From contig JARSSP010000071.1 in the NCBI GenBank assembly GCA_029624675.1, forward strand, positions 173,686-237,685: DNA of 64,000 bases. The letters run 5' to 3'. The notes under the pieces are model-generated. The model was not told where the DNA came from and ran no database searches. It saw only the letters and a program-made list of their open reading frames with translations. This DNA comes from Candidatus Contendibacter sp. (GTDB lineage: Bacteria; Pseudomonadota; Gammaproteobacteria; Competibacterales; Competibacteraceae). Positions 35,101-42,460 of the stretch are shown piece by piece. Each line of letters begins with the position of its first letter. The stretch's first letter is position 1. The translations under genes and the position numbers were made by a program.

Positions 35101-36424
35101 ACTCCACGGTCATGCCCACCGGACGGCCATTCTTATCGACATATTCGACGGGAGCCCTGTCGGGGTCGATGGCGTAACGGATGACGGAATGTTGCGCGAG
35201 CCAGGCGCGTTCCTCCTCGCTTAGGGCCACCTTGGCGGCGCTTTCGCCCTTTTCCGGAGTAGGCGCCAGCGAAGCGGCGACCTCCATCGGCTTCGCTCCG
35301 TCAAGGTTTCGCTCGAACAAAAATCCTTCCAAGTTCCGCAACTCACTTTCGTGATCCGCGGCCATCAGGGAACTGGCCGCCAGTTGAAGGCGTTGGGAAG
35401 GGATGGAACCCACCGGCAACGATCTTGGCAGCATCAGTTGCCGGGTCTTCTCCGCCTCGTAACGCAATGCCTCCCGGCTCTTGCGCTGGGAATAGCGATC
35501 CAGAATCAGATCGATGATCTCCTCCGGGTGATCCAGGGCATAGCGCCATCCGGCATTGCTGGCCTCGATGAAGGCGCGGGTTCGCTCCGGATGGACGGAC
35601 GCCTCGGCGGTGGAGGTGAAAAGATAAACATCCCCCAACCCCGGAGTGTAACCTGTCAGTTCGATGATGTGGAACGGCACCCCCTTCTGTTCCAGATCGA
35701 ACGGCTCGTTGCTGAGGAAGGCGGTCATGGCCTCCACCTCGCCACGGATGAACGGCCCGGTATCGAACGTGTGGGGCGCAATGGTCAGGTTGGCTCCAGG
35801 GACCAGTCCCGCTTCCCGCAAGGCAACCTGGAACGGAGGCGAGCGCAAGTCCTTGTCGGCGATCATCAACCGCTTGCCGTGGAGATCATCCAGGGTGCGG
35901 ACGCCAGGCTGACCGAGCACCACCAGCGGGATCTTCTTGAAGTAGTTGGCCAAGAGCACGACCGGCCGCCCCCCAAGCCGCCAGCCGATCACGCTGCTGT
36001 TGGCGATGCCATAAGTGGCCCGGCCCGACAGCACCTCTTCAAGTAGATCGACGCCATGCGCGTATTCCCGCAATTCCACATCGAGACCTTGGTTTCGATA
36101 AAATCCTTTTTCGATGGCGGCATAGAAACCGGCAAATTCAAATTGATGCTTCCAGACCAATTGGAGGGAGACTTTTTCGAGAGAAGAGGCGGAGGTTCCG
36201 TCAACATTGGCTTCTTGGGTCGAAACCAATTGGAGGGAGACTTTTTCGAGAGAAGAGGCGGAGGTTCCGTCAACATTGGCTTCTTGGGTCGAACGAACCG
36301 CCGCGAGCGGAACATCCGCCGCGCCGGAATGGGGGGGGCCAAGCAAAAGCATAATCGAACCCAGCAGGAACAGGGCGGTCCCAAAGGGTCTGTATTTTAA
36401 AAATATATTTAAAAACAAAATCAT
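32174..36424 (-). CDS. Hybrid sensor kinase with two periplasmic binding-protein-like domains
   Basis: A 1416-residue multidomain kinase. A signal or membrane anchor (about 10-35) is followed by a 23-residue perfect repeat, an NMT1/THI5-like domain (about 88-320; FAGFYAAIEKGFYRNQGLDV), and an SBP_bac_3-like domain (about 405-625; IRYAIDPDRAPVEYVDKNG). A membrane helix lies near 645-665. The cytoplasmic part has a PAS domain, HisKA with NMSHEIRTPMNAI (His near 826), HATPase (TGIGMTAEQIQLIFQPF), a receiver (FMDIQMPEMDG near 1128) and an Hpt with HTLKGMAGN near 1270. Likely ligands are small molecules such as pyrimidine or amino-acid types, unproven. A TATAAT lies only five bases before the ATG, so a slightly later start is possible. 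Confidence 0.92.
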   Translation of the reverse strand: MILFLNIFLKYRPFGTALFLLGSIMLLLGPPHSGAADVPLAAVRSTQEANVDGTSASSLEKVSLQLVSTQEANVDGTSASSLEKVSLQLVWKHQFEFAGFYAAIEKGFYRNQGLDVELREYAHGVDLLEEVLSGRATYGIANSSVIGWRLGGRPVVLLANYFKKIPLVVLGQPGVRTLDDLHGKRLMIADKDLRSPPFQVALREAGLVPGANLTIAPHTFDTGPFIRGEVEAMTAFLSNEPFDLEQKGVPFHIIELTGYTPGLGDVYLFTSTAEASVHPERTRAFIEASNAGWRYALDHPEEIIDLILDRYSQRKSREALRYEAEKTRQLMLPRSLPVGSIPSQRLQLAASSLMAADHESELRNLEGFLFERNLDGAKPMEVAASLAPTPEKGESAAKVALSEEERAWLAQHSVIRYAIDPDRAPVEYVDKNGRPVGMTVEYLDRLGRLLGVRFESIPFPTWIEALRQLDSGEVDLLPAVAQTTGRLRRFRFTNPYLTFPVAIFALVDAPFVGSLEALVGKRVAVVNDYAIQEWLRQDHPEIRLVPVATMEAGLRAVDDRWVDAFVGNLVTTSHAIGREGFLRVRMAGSTPYEFAASMAVRRDWPILAGILEKGIAAVPKSERDGIYSRWVQAPQSVGLDHALLWRVLAAVAVGLAAILYWNWKLAREIRRRRHVEQVLTRSETLLRTTLDSTDDGILVVDADGAILNTNHRFQELWRIPDELVLLGQDERLLGYVLDQMSDPDGFLRGVNHVCQTDREQRDLLYFKDGRIFERYSRSLMLDNQEARLWSFRDITEYQGMLAALAQAKEAAEAANRAKSEFLANMSHEIRTPMNAIMGMIHLCLNTPLSDRQRDYLGKAYGASKSLLGLLNDILDLSKVEAGQLEMASIHFDLDGVMENLSTVVGHKARDKGLELLLDIAPAAPRALMGDPLRLSQVLVNLGNNAVKFTPRGKVVVSVRWLESRSRRVRLEFSVRDTGIGMTAEQIQLIFQPFRQADSSITRKYGGTGLGLSISKRLVEMMEGTISVDSRPGEGSAFRFDAWFSVGERLEPAPLADGGDRSPASARSMRDDELAGRCLLVVEDNAVNQEVVRGLLERFGAIVTIAANGAEAVAALEQRGAKVFDAVFMDIQMPEMDGYEATRRIRALPGFDRLPIIGLTAHVQRQEIERMRAAGMNDHVEKPIDSRSLFKTLARHLALAEVPLDMQEKASSSALVLPGIDVAGCLDRLGGNEALLRRLLTHFSSHYGQAAQTLRDLLAAGSRAEAARLAHTLKGMAGNLGILAVQQVSARLEAALSSEESEVAGLIDALQEAIQAAREVIDADLSVSTAEQGDGRENRQDAREIDPKVLRSLLGELRERALNHDPTAEDFWVEHQKTFAAGLPSASLAQLGDQIEDYRFVEAADTLDRVLAETMGC
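36156..36293 (-). repeat. Perfect 69-bp tandem duplication in the kinase gene
   Basis: Units 36156-36224 and 36225-36293 are identical base for base. They encode two copies of STQEANVDGTSASSLEKV plus five residues just after the signal region and before the NMT1-like domain. The frame is kept. Perfect identity implies a very recent slippage event, or an assembly error. Confidence 0.9.
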
Positions 36425-36728
36425 AATCGATTATATCCCCTCACTCTCCGTCCCTTGGCGGAGCAACGCGGGTCAAGCAATTTCAATGATTAGAGATTTC
36501 ATCCGCGCGCGCAATCCATCTTTCGAAGGATGCCAACCAAAGTACCCCCGTCCACCGAAGGGCGCGCGCCGTTATACTGTTCGTTAGTAACCGAAGAGGC
36601 ATCCGTCGATGGTGACCGAACGTCATCCGCCACGCCGGACGCGGGATGGGTCAATCACCGACTGCTTCGGCCACGCTATCCTCCCGGCCGAGCCGGGGCC
36701 AAACTGAATCCCTCAATCCTCCTGCCCC
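36425..36728. other. Divergent intergenic region between the sensor kinase and the ZIP-type gene
   Basis: 304 bp without a convincing gene. On the minus strand, TATAAT at 36435-36430 lies next to the kinase ATG without a good -35. On the plus strand, TATACT at 36573-36578 could be a -10 for the ZIP gene, but no -35 is seen at 16-18 bp. No terminator or known RNA motif was recognised. Confidence 0.5.
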
Positions 36729-38060
36729 ATGACGCTCGATCTTTCCAGAATGCTTGGCGCGATGTTGCTGGCCACGCTGGCCATGCTCTCGCTGCTGGTC
36801 GGAGTAGGAATCGGCCTGTTCGCCAAACCTTCGCGGCGAACCAACGCCATCATCATGGCGCTCGGCACCGGCGCCCTGATTCAGGCGCTGGCGCTGGAAC
36901 TGGCGTTTGAGGGCGCGGAGCGGCTGATCCGGGAGGCTCACCTAAGCGGCCTCGCCAGTTGGCTGTGGGTAGCGACGGGTTTTGCGCTGGGTGGCATAGC
37001 GTATTACCTGGGCGACCGCCGGCTGGAACGATACGGCGCCGCCTTGCGCCACCCCGCGCTCGCCAAGCTCTATCTGCTGCGCCAGAAACGGCAATGCTCG
37101 GCGGCGCTGCTAGCCCGATTGGCGCAGGTGGATTTGCTGCGCTCGCTGCCCCCCGAGGAAATGGAAGACGCGTTGCTGTGCGTCCAGCCGGCGCGTTTCA
37201 CCGCCGGGGATATCGTCTTCCGCCGGGGTGAAACTGGCGATGCCTTGTATCTGATCGTCGCCGGCCAAGTCGCCATATCCGCCGGCGGGCGGGCCGAGAA
37301 TACCGAAACCACCCTGCTCGCCCGGTTGACCGAGGGCCAGTCGTTCGGCGAAACGGCCCTACTGACCGGCGAACCACGCACCGCCACCGCCACCGCCGTC
37401 ACCGACGTTGAACTGCTGAAAATCGCCAGGGAACATTTCGACGAGTTGCTCGACCGCTCGCCCCGCCTGCGCCAGGCGGTCGAAGCCCTGAACTCGCGAC
37501 GACTCCTGCAAAACGTCGTCACCCTGCGTGGCTCCACCGACGCGGCGGCCTGGCAAAAACTGGCGCTGGCCAACATCCAGCGTCTGAGCCGCCAGGAAGA
37601 AATGACGCTGATGGTCAAGCACGCCGCGACCGGCGCGCCGCTGGCGCTGTTTCTCGGCGCGCTGCTCGATGGCATTCCGGAGTCCCTGGTGATTGGCTCC
37701 AGCTTCGTGGGGCTCGACTCGTTCCGCTTCACCTTCCTGGCGGCGGTGTTCCTGTCGAACCTGCCGGAAGCCATCGGCAGCGCGGTCGGCATGAAACAGG
37801 CGGGGTTCGGCACGCGACGCATCCTGACCCTGTGGGGACTGCTAGTGCTGGCCGGCGCGCTGGCGGCGGCATTGGGGAACGTCTTTCTCGCCGACGCGCC
37901 GCCGCCGCTGTTGACCCTGGTCGGAGCCATCGCCGGCGGTGGTATCCTGGCGATGGTGTCCTCGGTGATGATGCCCGAGGCCTACGAGGATGGCGGGCCG
38001 GCCGTCGGGTTGGCCACCATCGCCGGTTTTCTCACCGCCTTCTTGTTTACCTTCGTTTAG
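36729..38060 (+). CDS. ZIP-family metal transporter split by a cyclic-nucleotide-binding domain
   Basis: A 443-residue membrane protein. Three N-terminal helices lie at about 10-32, 40-60 and 75-96. A soluble cNMP-binding domain follows (about 125-250), with FTAGDIVFRRGETGDALYLI and the phosphate-binding cassette GQSFGETALLTGEPRTATAT. Four or five ZIP-type helices complete it (about 290-443): LFLGALLDGIPESLVIG, then FLSNLPEAIGSAVGM. These two segments correspond to the metal-site helices of ZIP proteins, with Asp-Gly-x-Pro-Glu-Ser and Asn-x-Pro-Glu in place of the usual His-rich versions. The insert sits where ZIPs carry a cytoplasmic loop, suggesting nucleotide-gated transport. Substrate and ligand are unknown. 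First gene of a plus-strand series. Confidence 0.82.
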   Translation: MTLDLSRMLGAMLLATLAMLSLLVGVGIGLFAKPSRRTNAIIMALGTGALIQALALELAFEGAERLIREAHLSGLASWLWVATGFALGGIAYYLGDRRLERYGAALRHPALAKLYLLRQKRQCSAALLARLAQVDLLRSLPPEEMEDALLCVQPARFTAGDIVFRRGETGDALYLIVAGQVAISAGGRAENTETTLLARLTEGQSFGETALLTGEPRTATATAVTDVELLKIAREHFDELLDRSPRLRQAVEALNSRRLLQNVVTLRGSTDAAAWQKLALANIQRLSRQEEMTLMVKHAATGAPLALFLGALLDGIPESLVIGSSFVGLDSFRFTFLAAVFLSNLPEAIGSAVGMKQAGFGTRRILTLWGLLVLAGALAAALGNVFLADAPPPLLTLVGAIAGGGILAMVSSVMMPEAYEDGGPAVGLATIAGFLTAFLFTFV

Positions 38061-38066
38061 CCGACC

Positions 38067-38825
38067 ATGACATTTTGGAGTCGTTGCGCGCGCCAGTGGG
38101 GACTGTGGCGCTCGGTGCTGATGTATCATGGCATTCCGTTGCGCCGGCGGCGGTTGACCCGGTTCTACGGGGCCTTCATCCGACCCGGCGATCTCTGCTT
38201 CGACCTTGGCGCGCACGTCGGCAGCCGGTTGCGAGCGTGGCTGCCGCTGGGCGCGCGGATCGTGGCGGTGGAGCCGCAGCCGCACTGCATGGCTCTGCTG
38301 CGCCGCTGGTTCGGCGATCACCCCTCGATCACCCTGGTCGAACAGGCGGTCGGAGCAACGCCTGGAATCGCCAGGCTGTTCATCAGCGCGCGTACCCCCA
38401 CCGTGAGCAGCCTGTCGCCGGCCTGGATCGCGGCGACGCAACGAGAGCGCGGTTTCAGACGGGTGCGCTGGGACGACGCCATGCCCGTGCCGGTCACCAC
38501 CCTGGATCAACTGATCGCCGCGCACGGCTTGCCCGCATTCTGCAAGATCGACGTGGAGGGTTACGAACTGGACGTATTGAAGGGTCTGACCCAACCCATT
38601 CGGGTGTTGTCCTTCGAATATCTGCGGGCTCATCTGGACGCGGCGCGGGCCTGCGTGGCGTATTTGGCGGCGCTGGGGCCCTATGAATTCAACGGATCGG
38701 TGGGCGAGGCGCAGCGCCTGCGTGCTCCGGCCTGGCTCGATGCCGACGCCTGCCTCGCCTGGCTCGACACGCTCGCCGGGCTGGGCGATTCCGGCGACCT
38801 TTACGCCCGGCTGCGAACGCCATGA
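38067..38825 (+). CDS. FkbM family SAM-dependent methyltransferase
   Basis: A 252-residue Rossmann-fold methyltransferase. It shows LCFDLGAHVGSR (SAM motif I, about 49-60), RIVAVEPQPHCM, VTTLDQLIAAHGL and the FkbM signature FCKIDVEGYELDVLKGL (about 158-174). FkbM enzymes O-methylate sugars, lipids or polyketides; the acceptor here is unknown. It starts six bases after the ZIP gene and overlaps the next start by four bases (ATGA), so it is in an operon with them. Confidence 0.88.
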   Translation: MTFWSRCARQWGLWRSVLMYHGIPLRRRRLTRFYGAFIRPGDLCFDLGAHVGSRLRAWLPLGARIVAVEPQPHCMALLRRWFGDHPSITLVEQAVGATPGIARLFISARTPTVSSLSPAWIAATQRERGFRRVRWDDAMPVPVTTLDQLIAAHGLPAFCKIDVEGYELDVLKGLTQPIRVLSFEYLRAHLDAARACVAYLAALGPYEFNGSVGEAQRLRAPAWLDADACLAWLDTLAGLGDSGDLYARLRTP

Positions 38826-39757
38826 CTCCCGCCCTTGCGCCAGATCGGGTCTGGTCGGCGTTGCTGGCGCTGCGTCGCCATGTTCGGGAGGCGGCCACGG
38901 TTCCCGCGCACTGTGGCCTGCGCCTGGACCCGGATGGCCAGCCGGCGGTAACGCCCGCCGCCGATCCCGCCGCGCTGCTGGACATCGCCGCCGACGCGAC
39001 GTGGACCGCTCGAATTTCGTTGGTCGCCGCCAGCGCGGAACTGTTGGATCTTTACCTGCCCATGGTCCTGGCCGGTCGGGACCGACCCTTGACGGTGGCG
39101 CATCTCGGGCAAAGCCTGGATGGGCGCATCGCCACCGTCAACGGAGCATCCTACTATGTGACCGGTCCCGCGAACCTGACCCATCTGCATCGGATGCGGG
39201 CGGTCTGCGACGCCATCGTGGTTGGCGCGGGCACGGTGGAGCGCGACGATCCGCAATTGACCACCCGGCGGGTGGTTGGCCCGCATCCAGTACGGGTCGT
39301 TCTCGATCCCCGCCGCCGCCTTGCCGCTGACCATGGCCTGTTCCACGACCGAACCACGCCAACCCTGCTGGTTTGCGCCGAGGCGCGAATCGACGAACCC
39401 GCGCCGGGCTACGCGGAACTCGTCGGCGTGCCGATGCAAGGCTCCAAACTGAATCTACGGGCGCTGTTGCAACGGCTGTGGGAACGCCGACTGTTCGCCG
39501 TTTTCATCGAGGGCGGTGGCCTGACCGTCTCGGCTTTTCTGGAACAGGAGTTGTTGGACCGGCTGCAAGTGACCGTCGCGCCGTTGATCATCGGCTCCGG
39601 TCGGCCTGGCATCACGCTGCCCGCCATCGCCGACTTGTCCCAGGGCTTGCGCCCCCGCCACCGCCGCTATCTCATGGGCGAGGACGTGCTGTTCGATTGC
39701 CGGCTGCGCGATGGCCCTGGTGAACCGATGCCCCGTTCCGGGCTCCAACCCATCTAA
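38822..39757 (+). CDS. RibD C-terminal (dihydrofolate-reductase-like) family reductase
   Basis: A 311-residue protein. An N-terminal stretch of about 80 residues has no recognised domain and no deaminase motif. The RibD-C reductase domain follows: LTVAHLGQSLDGRIAT, DAIVVGAGTVERDDPQLTTR, FIEGGGLTVSAFL and APLIIGSGRPGI. It probably reduces a pyrimidine or related substrate with NADPH; because the zinc-dependent deaminase half of RibD is missing, a role in riboflavin synthesis is possible but not certain. Its ATG overlaps the FkbM stop. Confidence 0.82.
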   Translation: MTPALAPDRVWSALLALRRHVREAATVPAHCGLRLDPDGQPAVTPAADPAALLDIAADATWTARISLVAASAELLDLYLPMVLAGRDRPLTVAHLGQSLDGRIATVNGASYYVTGPANLTHLHRMRAVCDAIVVGAGTVERDDPQLTTRRVVGPHPVRVVLDPRRRLAADHGLFHDRTTPTLLVCAEARIDEPAPGYAELVGVPMQGSKLNLRALLQRLWERRLFAVFIEGGGLTVSAFLEQELLDRLQVTVAPLIIGSGRPGITLPAIADLSQGLRPRHRRYLMGEDVLFDCRLRDGPGEPMPRSGLQPI

Positions 39758-39805
39758 GCGAACGCTTTTCCCCTCGCGCCAATGCTTCCCGCCTGATCCC
39801 GCCCC

Positions 39806-40981
39806 ATGCGCATTCAACGTCTCGACACCCTGAGCGATCTTCCCGCCGCTGAGTGGAACGCCCTGGTTCCCGACCGCAACCCGTTTCTCAGCCACGAATT
39901 CCTGAGCGCTCTGGAGCGCTACCAGTGCGTGGGTGAAGCCACGGGTTGGCTACCGTGGCACGTGATCTGTCGGGATGAACGGGGACGATTGCTAGGCGCG
40001 GCCCCGTTGTACCTGAAATTCAACTCCTACGGGGAATTTGTGTTCGACTGGGGCTGGGCGGAAGCCTACCGGCGCCATCGCCTGCCCTATTATCCCAAGC
40101 TGGTCGGCGCCATTCCCTATACCCCGGCCACCGGTCCCCGCTTGCTGCTCGCGCCCGACCCGCCCGCCCCCGAGGACGCCGCGCGGGCCATCGTCGAGTA
40201 CGTATTGGAAGAGGCTCGGCGTCGGCGCTGGTCCTCGATCCATTGGCTGTTCCCACCGCCGACCGAATTGGACCGCTTGCAAGCGCGGGGCTTTCTGCCC
40301 CGGCTCGGCTGCCAGTTCCATTGGCGCAATCGCGGCTACCGGGATTTCCAGGATTTTCTGGACACCCTCACCGCCAAGCGGCGCAAGAACATCCACCGGG
40401 AACGCCGCCGCGTGCGCGAGGCCGGCCTGGAATTGCGGGTGCTGACCGGGCGGGAACTGAGCGAAAGTCAATGGCGCGGCGTCCACGACTTCTACTGCTC
40501 CACCTTCCAGCGGCTGGGCGGCGCCTCGACCCTCACCCTGCCCTTTTTCCAGGAAATCGCCGAAACTCTCGGCGATCGGCTGGTGCTGGTCCTGGCCTTC
40601 GCGCAAGGCCGCGAAGTCGCCGCCGCCATCAGTTTCCGTGGCGCCAGCACGCTCTACGGCCGGCACTGGGGCTGCCGGGCCGATTACGACAGCCTGCATT
40701 TCGAAGCCTGCTATTATCAGGGCCTGGAATACTGCATTCACCAGGGCTTGCAACGCTTCGAGCCGGGCGCGCAGGGCGAGCACAAGATTTACCGGGGGTT
40801 TCTGCCGACCTTGACCCACTCCGCCCACTGGATCGCCCATTCCGGTTTTCGCCAGGCCATCGCCGACTTTCTCGCTCGCGAAACGCCGGCGGTGCGCGAA
40901 TACGCCCAGGACTTGCTGCAACATTCGCCCTACCGCGACGAGGTGACGCCTGATGCGCCTGCCGTGGCTGGATCCGCATAA
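39806..40981 (+). CDS. FemAB-like acyltransferase (peptidogalycan biosynthesis/GNAT-fold)
   Basis: A 391-residue cytosolic protein of the COG3146 type: NALVPDRNPFLSHEFLSALE at the start, GAAPLYLKFNSYGEFVFDW, LTAKRRKNIHRERRRV, and YYQGLEYCIHQGLQRFEPG with GEHKIYRGF. The family has two GNAT folds, as in FemABX peptidoglycan amino-acid transferases; the substrate is unknown. It commonly sits next to aat and ate/bpt, as here. Its 3' end overlaps the start of aat by 29 bases. Confidence 0.82.
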   Translation: MRIQRLDTLSDLPAAEWNALVPDRNPFLSHEFLSALERYQCVGEATGWLPWHVICRDERGRLLGAAPLYLKFNSYGEFVFDWGWAEAYRRHRLPYYPKLVGAIPYTPATGPRLLLAPDPPAPEDAARAIVEYVLEEARRRRWSSIHWLFPPPTELDRLQARGFLPRLGCQFHWRNRGYRDFQDFLDTLTAKRRKNIHRERRRVREAGLELRVLTGRELSESQWRGVHDFYCSTFQRLGGASTLTLPFFQEIAETLGDRLVLVLAFAQGREVAAAISFRGASTLYGRHWGCRADYDSLHFEACYYQGLEYCIHQGLQRFEPGAQGEHKIYRGFLPTLTHSAHWIAHSGFRQAIADFLARETPAVREYAQDLLQHSPYRDEVTPDAPAVAGSA

Positions 40982-41693
40982 CGACGGCCAGCCGTTTCCT
41001 CCACCGGACCGTGCCTTGACCGAACCCGACGGCTTGCTGGCCGCCGGCGGCAGCCTAGCACCGCGCCGACTGTTGCGCGCCTACCGACAGGGCATTTTTC
41101 CCTGGTATTCCGTGGGCCAACCGATCCTGTGGTGGTCGCCCGACCCCCGGCTGGTCCTGTTTCCAGAATCGGTCAACGTCTCGCGCAGCCTGCGCCAGAC
41201 GCTGAAGAAAGGCCGGTTCACCCTCACCGCCGACACGGCTTTCGAAGCGGTCATCGCCGCCTGCGCCGCACCGCGCGCTGGCCAGGAAACCGGCACTTGG
41301 ATCACCCCGGAGATGAACCGGGCTTACCACCGCTTGCATCGGCTTGGCCACGCCCATTCCATGGAGACCTGGCATCAGGGCGAGTTGGTGGGCGGTCTGT
41401 ATGGGGTCGCCGTGGGTCAGGTGTTCTTCGGCGAATCCATGTTCAGCACGATGAGCGATGCCTCCAAGGCGGCGCTGGTCATACTGGCCGCGCAATTGCG
41501 CCGCTGGGGATTCGCCCTGATCGACTGCCAGGTGCGCACCGAGCATCTGGCGCGCATGGGCGCGATCGAAATCGCCCGCGCCACCTTTCTGCGGTTGCTG
41601 GACCGGTACTGCCCTCTGCCCGGCCGGGATGGACCCTGGCGCCTCGATGACGACCTGTTCGCCGACCTGTTGCCCCCTCCCGCGCCGCCATGA
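40953..41693 (+). CDS. aat: Leucyl/phenylalanyl-tRNA-protein transferase
   Basis: A 246-residue N-degron enzyme that adds Leu or Phe to N-terminal Lys or Arg of proteins for ClpAP degradation. Hallmarks are PDGLLAAGGSL, RAYRQGIFPWYS, LWWSPDPRLVLFP, GTWITPEMNRAYHRLH, GGLYGVAVGQVFFGESMFS and FALIDCQVRTEHL. It overlaps the FemAB-like gene by 29 bases and bpt by four, so expression is coupled. clpA and clpS are not in this window. Confidence 0.95.
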   Translation: MRLPWLDPHNDGQPFPPPDRALTEPDGLLAAGGSLAPRRLLRAYRQGIFPWYSVGQPILWWSPDPRLVLFPESVNVSRSLRQTLKKGRFTLTADTAFEAVIAACAAPRAGQETGTWITPEMNRAYHRLHRLGHAHSMETWHQGELVGGLYGVAVGQVFFGESMFSTMSDASKAALVILAAQLRRWGFALIDCQVRTEHLARMGAIEIARATFLRLLDRYCPLPGRDGPWRLDDDLFADLLPPPAPP

Positions 41694-42460
41694 GCAACCC
41701 CCGCGATTCGCTGTACGACCTGCGCATGTTCCTGACCACCGAGTATGCGTGCAGCTATCTACCGGGCCGGCGGGCGCGTAACCTGGTGGCCGATCCGGCG
41801 GCGACCGACGACCAACTCTACACCCGACTGGCGGACCTCGGCTTCCGGCGCAGCGGCGACCACGTTTACCGGCCGCACTGTCGGGGCTGCGTGGCCTGCC
41901 GGTCGTTGCGCATTCCGGTGGAGCGGTTCCAGCCGAACCGCGCGCAGCGACGAGTCTTGGCTCGCAATCAGGATCTACGGGGGCGAGCGACGGAAGCGGC
42001 ATTCCGAGACGAGCATTTTGAGCTGTTCGCTCGCTACATCGCGGTCCGCCACCCCGGCGGCGGGATGGACCCAGCCAGCCCGGACCATTACTGGTCCTTC
42101 ATCGCCTCGCGCTGGTGCCCGACCTGGTTGTGCGAATTCCGTCGCGACCAGGAATTGCTGGCGGTGGCGGTGGTGGATCGGCTGGGCGACGGACTGTCGG
42201 CGGTTTACACCTTCTTCGACCCGCTTCAGGAAGCGCGCGGCCTGGGCACCCAGGCTATTCTGTGGCAGATCGCGGAGGCGCGCCGGTTGGGGCTGAAGTG
42301 GGTGTATCTCGGCTATTGGGTGGAACCCTGCGGCAAGATGGCCTACAAGGCCCGCTTCAAGCCGCATGAAATCTTCATCACGGAACGATGGACGTGGATG
42401 GCGGGAGAGGATCGGAAATCCAGTCTCAAATCCCCCCCATCACCTCGCCCAGCCGGCTGA
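41690..42460 (+). CDS. bpt: Aspartate/glutamate leucyltransferase (Bpt, arginyltransferase family)
   Basis: A 256-residue ATE-fold enzyme that conjugates Leu to N-terminal Asp or Glu. It shows the Cys motif YRPHCRGCVACRSLRIPV (about 60-80), DHYWSFI, AVYTFFDPLQEARGLGTQAI, and YLGYWVEPCGKMAYKARFKP. The last 12 codons lie inside the 3' end of radA on the other strand (35 bp tail-to-tail overlap), giving a serine/proline-rich tail not typical for the family. infA and clpA, often downstream in relatives, are absent. Confidence 0.92.
   Translation: MSNPRDSLYDLRMFLTTEYACSYLPGRRARNLVADPAATDDQLYTRLADLGFRRSGDHVYRPHCRGCVACRSLRIPVERFQPNRAQRRVLARNQDLRGRATEAAFRDEHFELFARYIAVRHPGGGMDPASPDHYWSFIASRWCPTWLCEFRRDQELLAVAVVDRLGDGLSAVYTFFDPLQEARGLGTQAILWQIAEARRLGLKWVYLGYWVEPCGKMAYKARFKPHEIFITERWTWMAGEDRKSSLKSPPSPRPAG

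Noticed and set aside
36430..36435. TATAAT as the promoter of the sensor kinase
   Set aside because: It is five bases from the ATG and lacks a -35, so it would give a leaderless or N-terminally shortened mRNA; not strong enough to annotate as a promoter.
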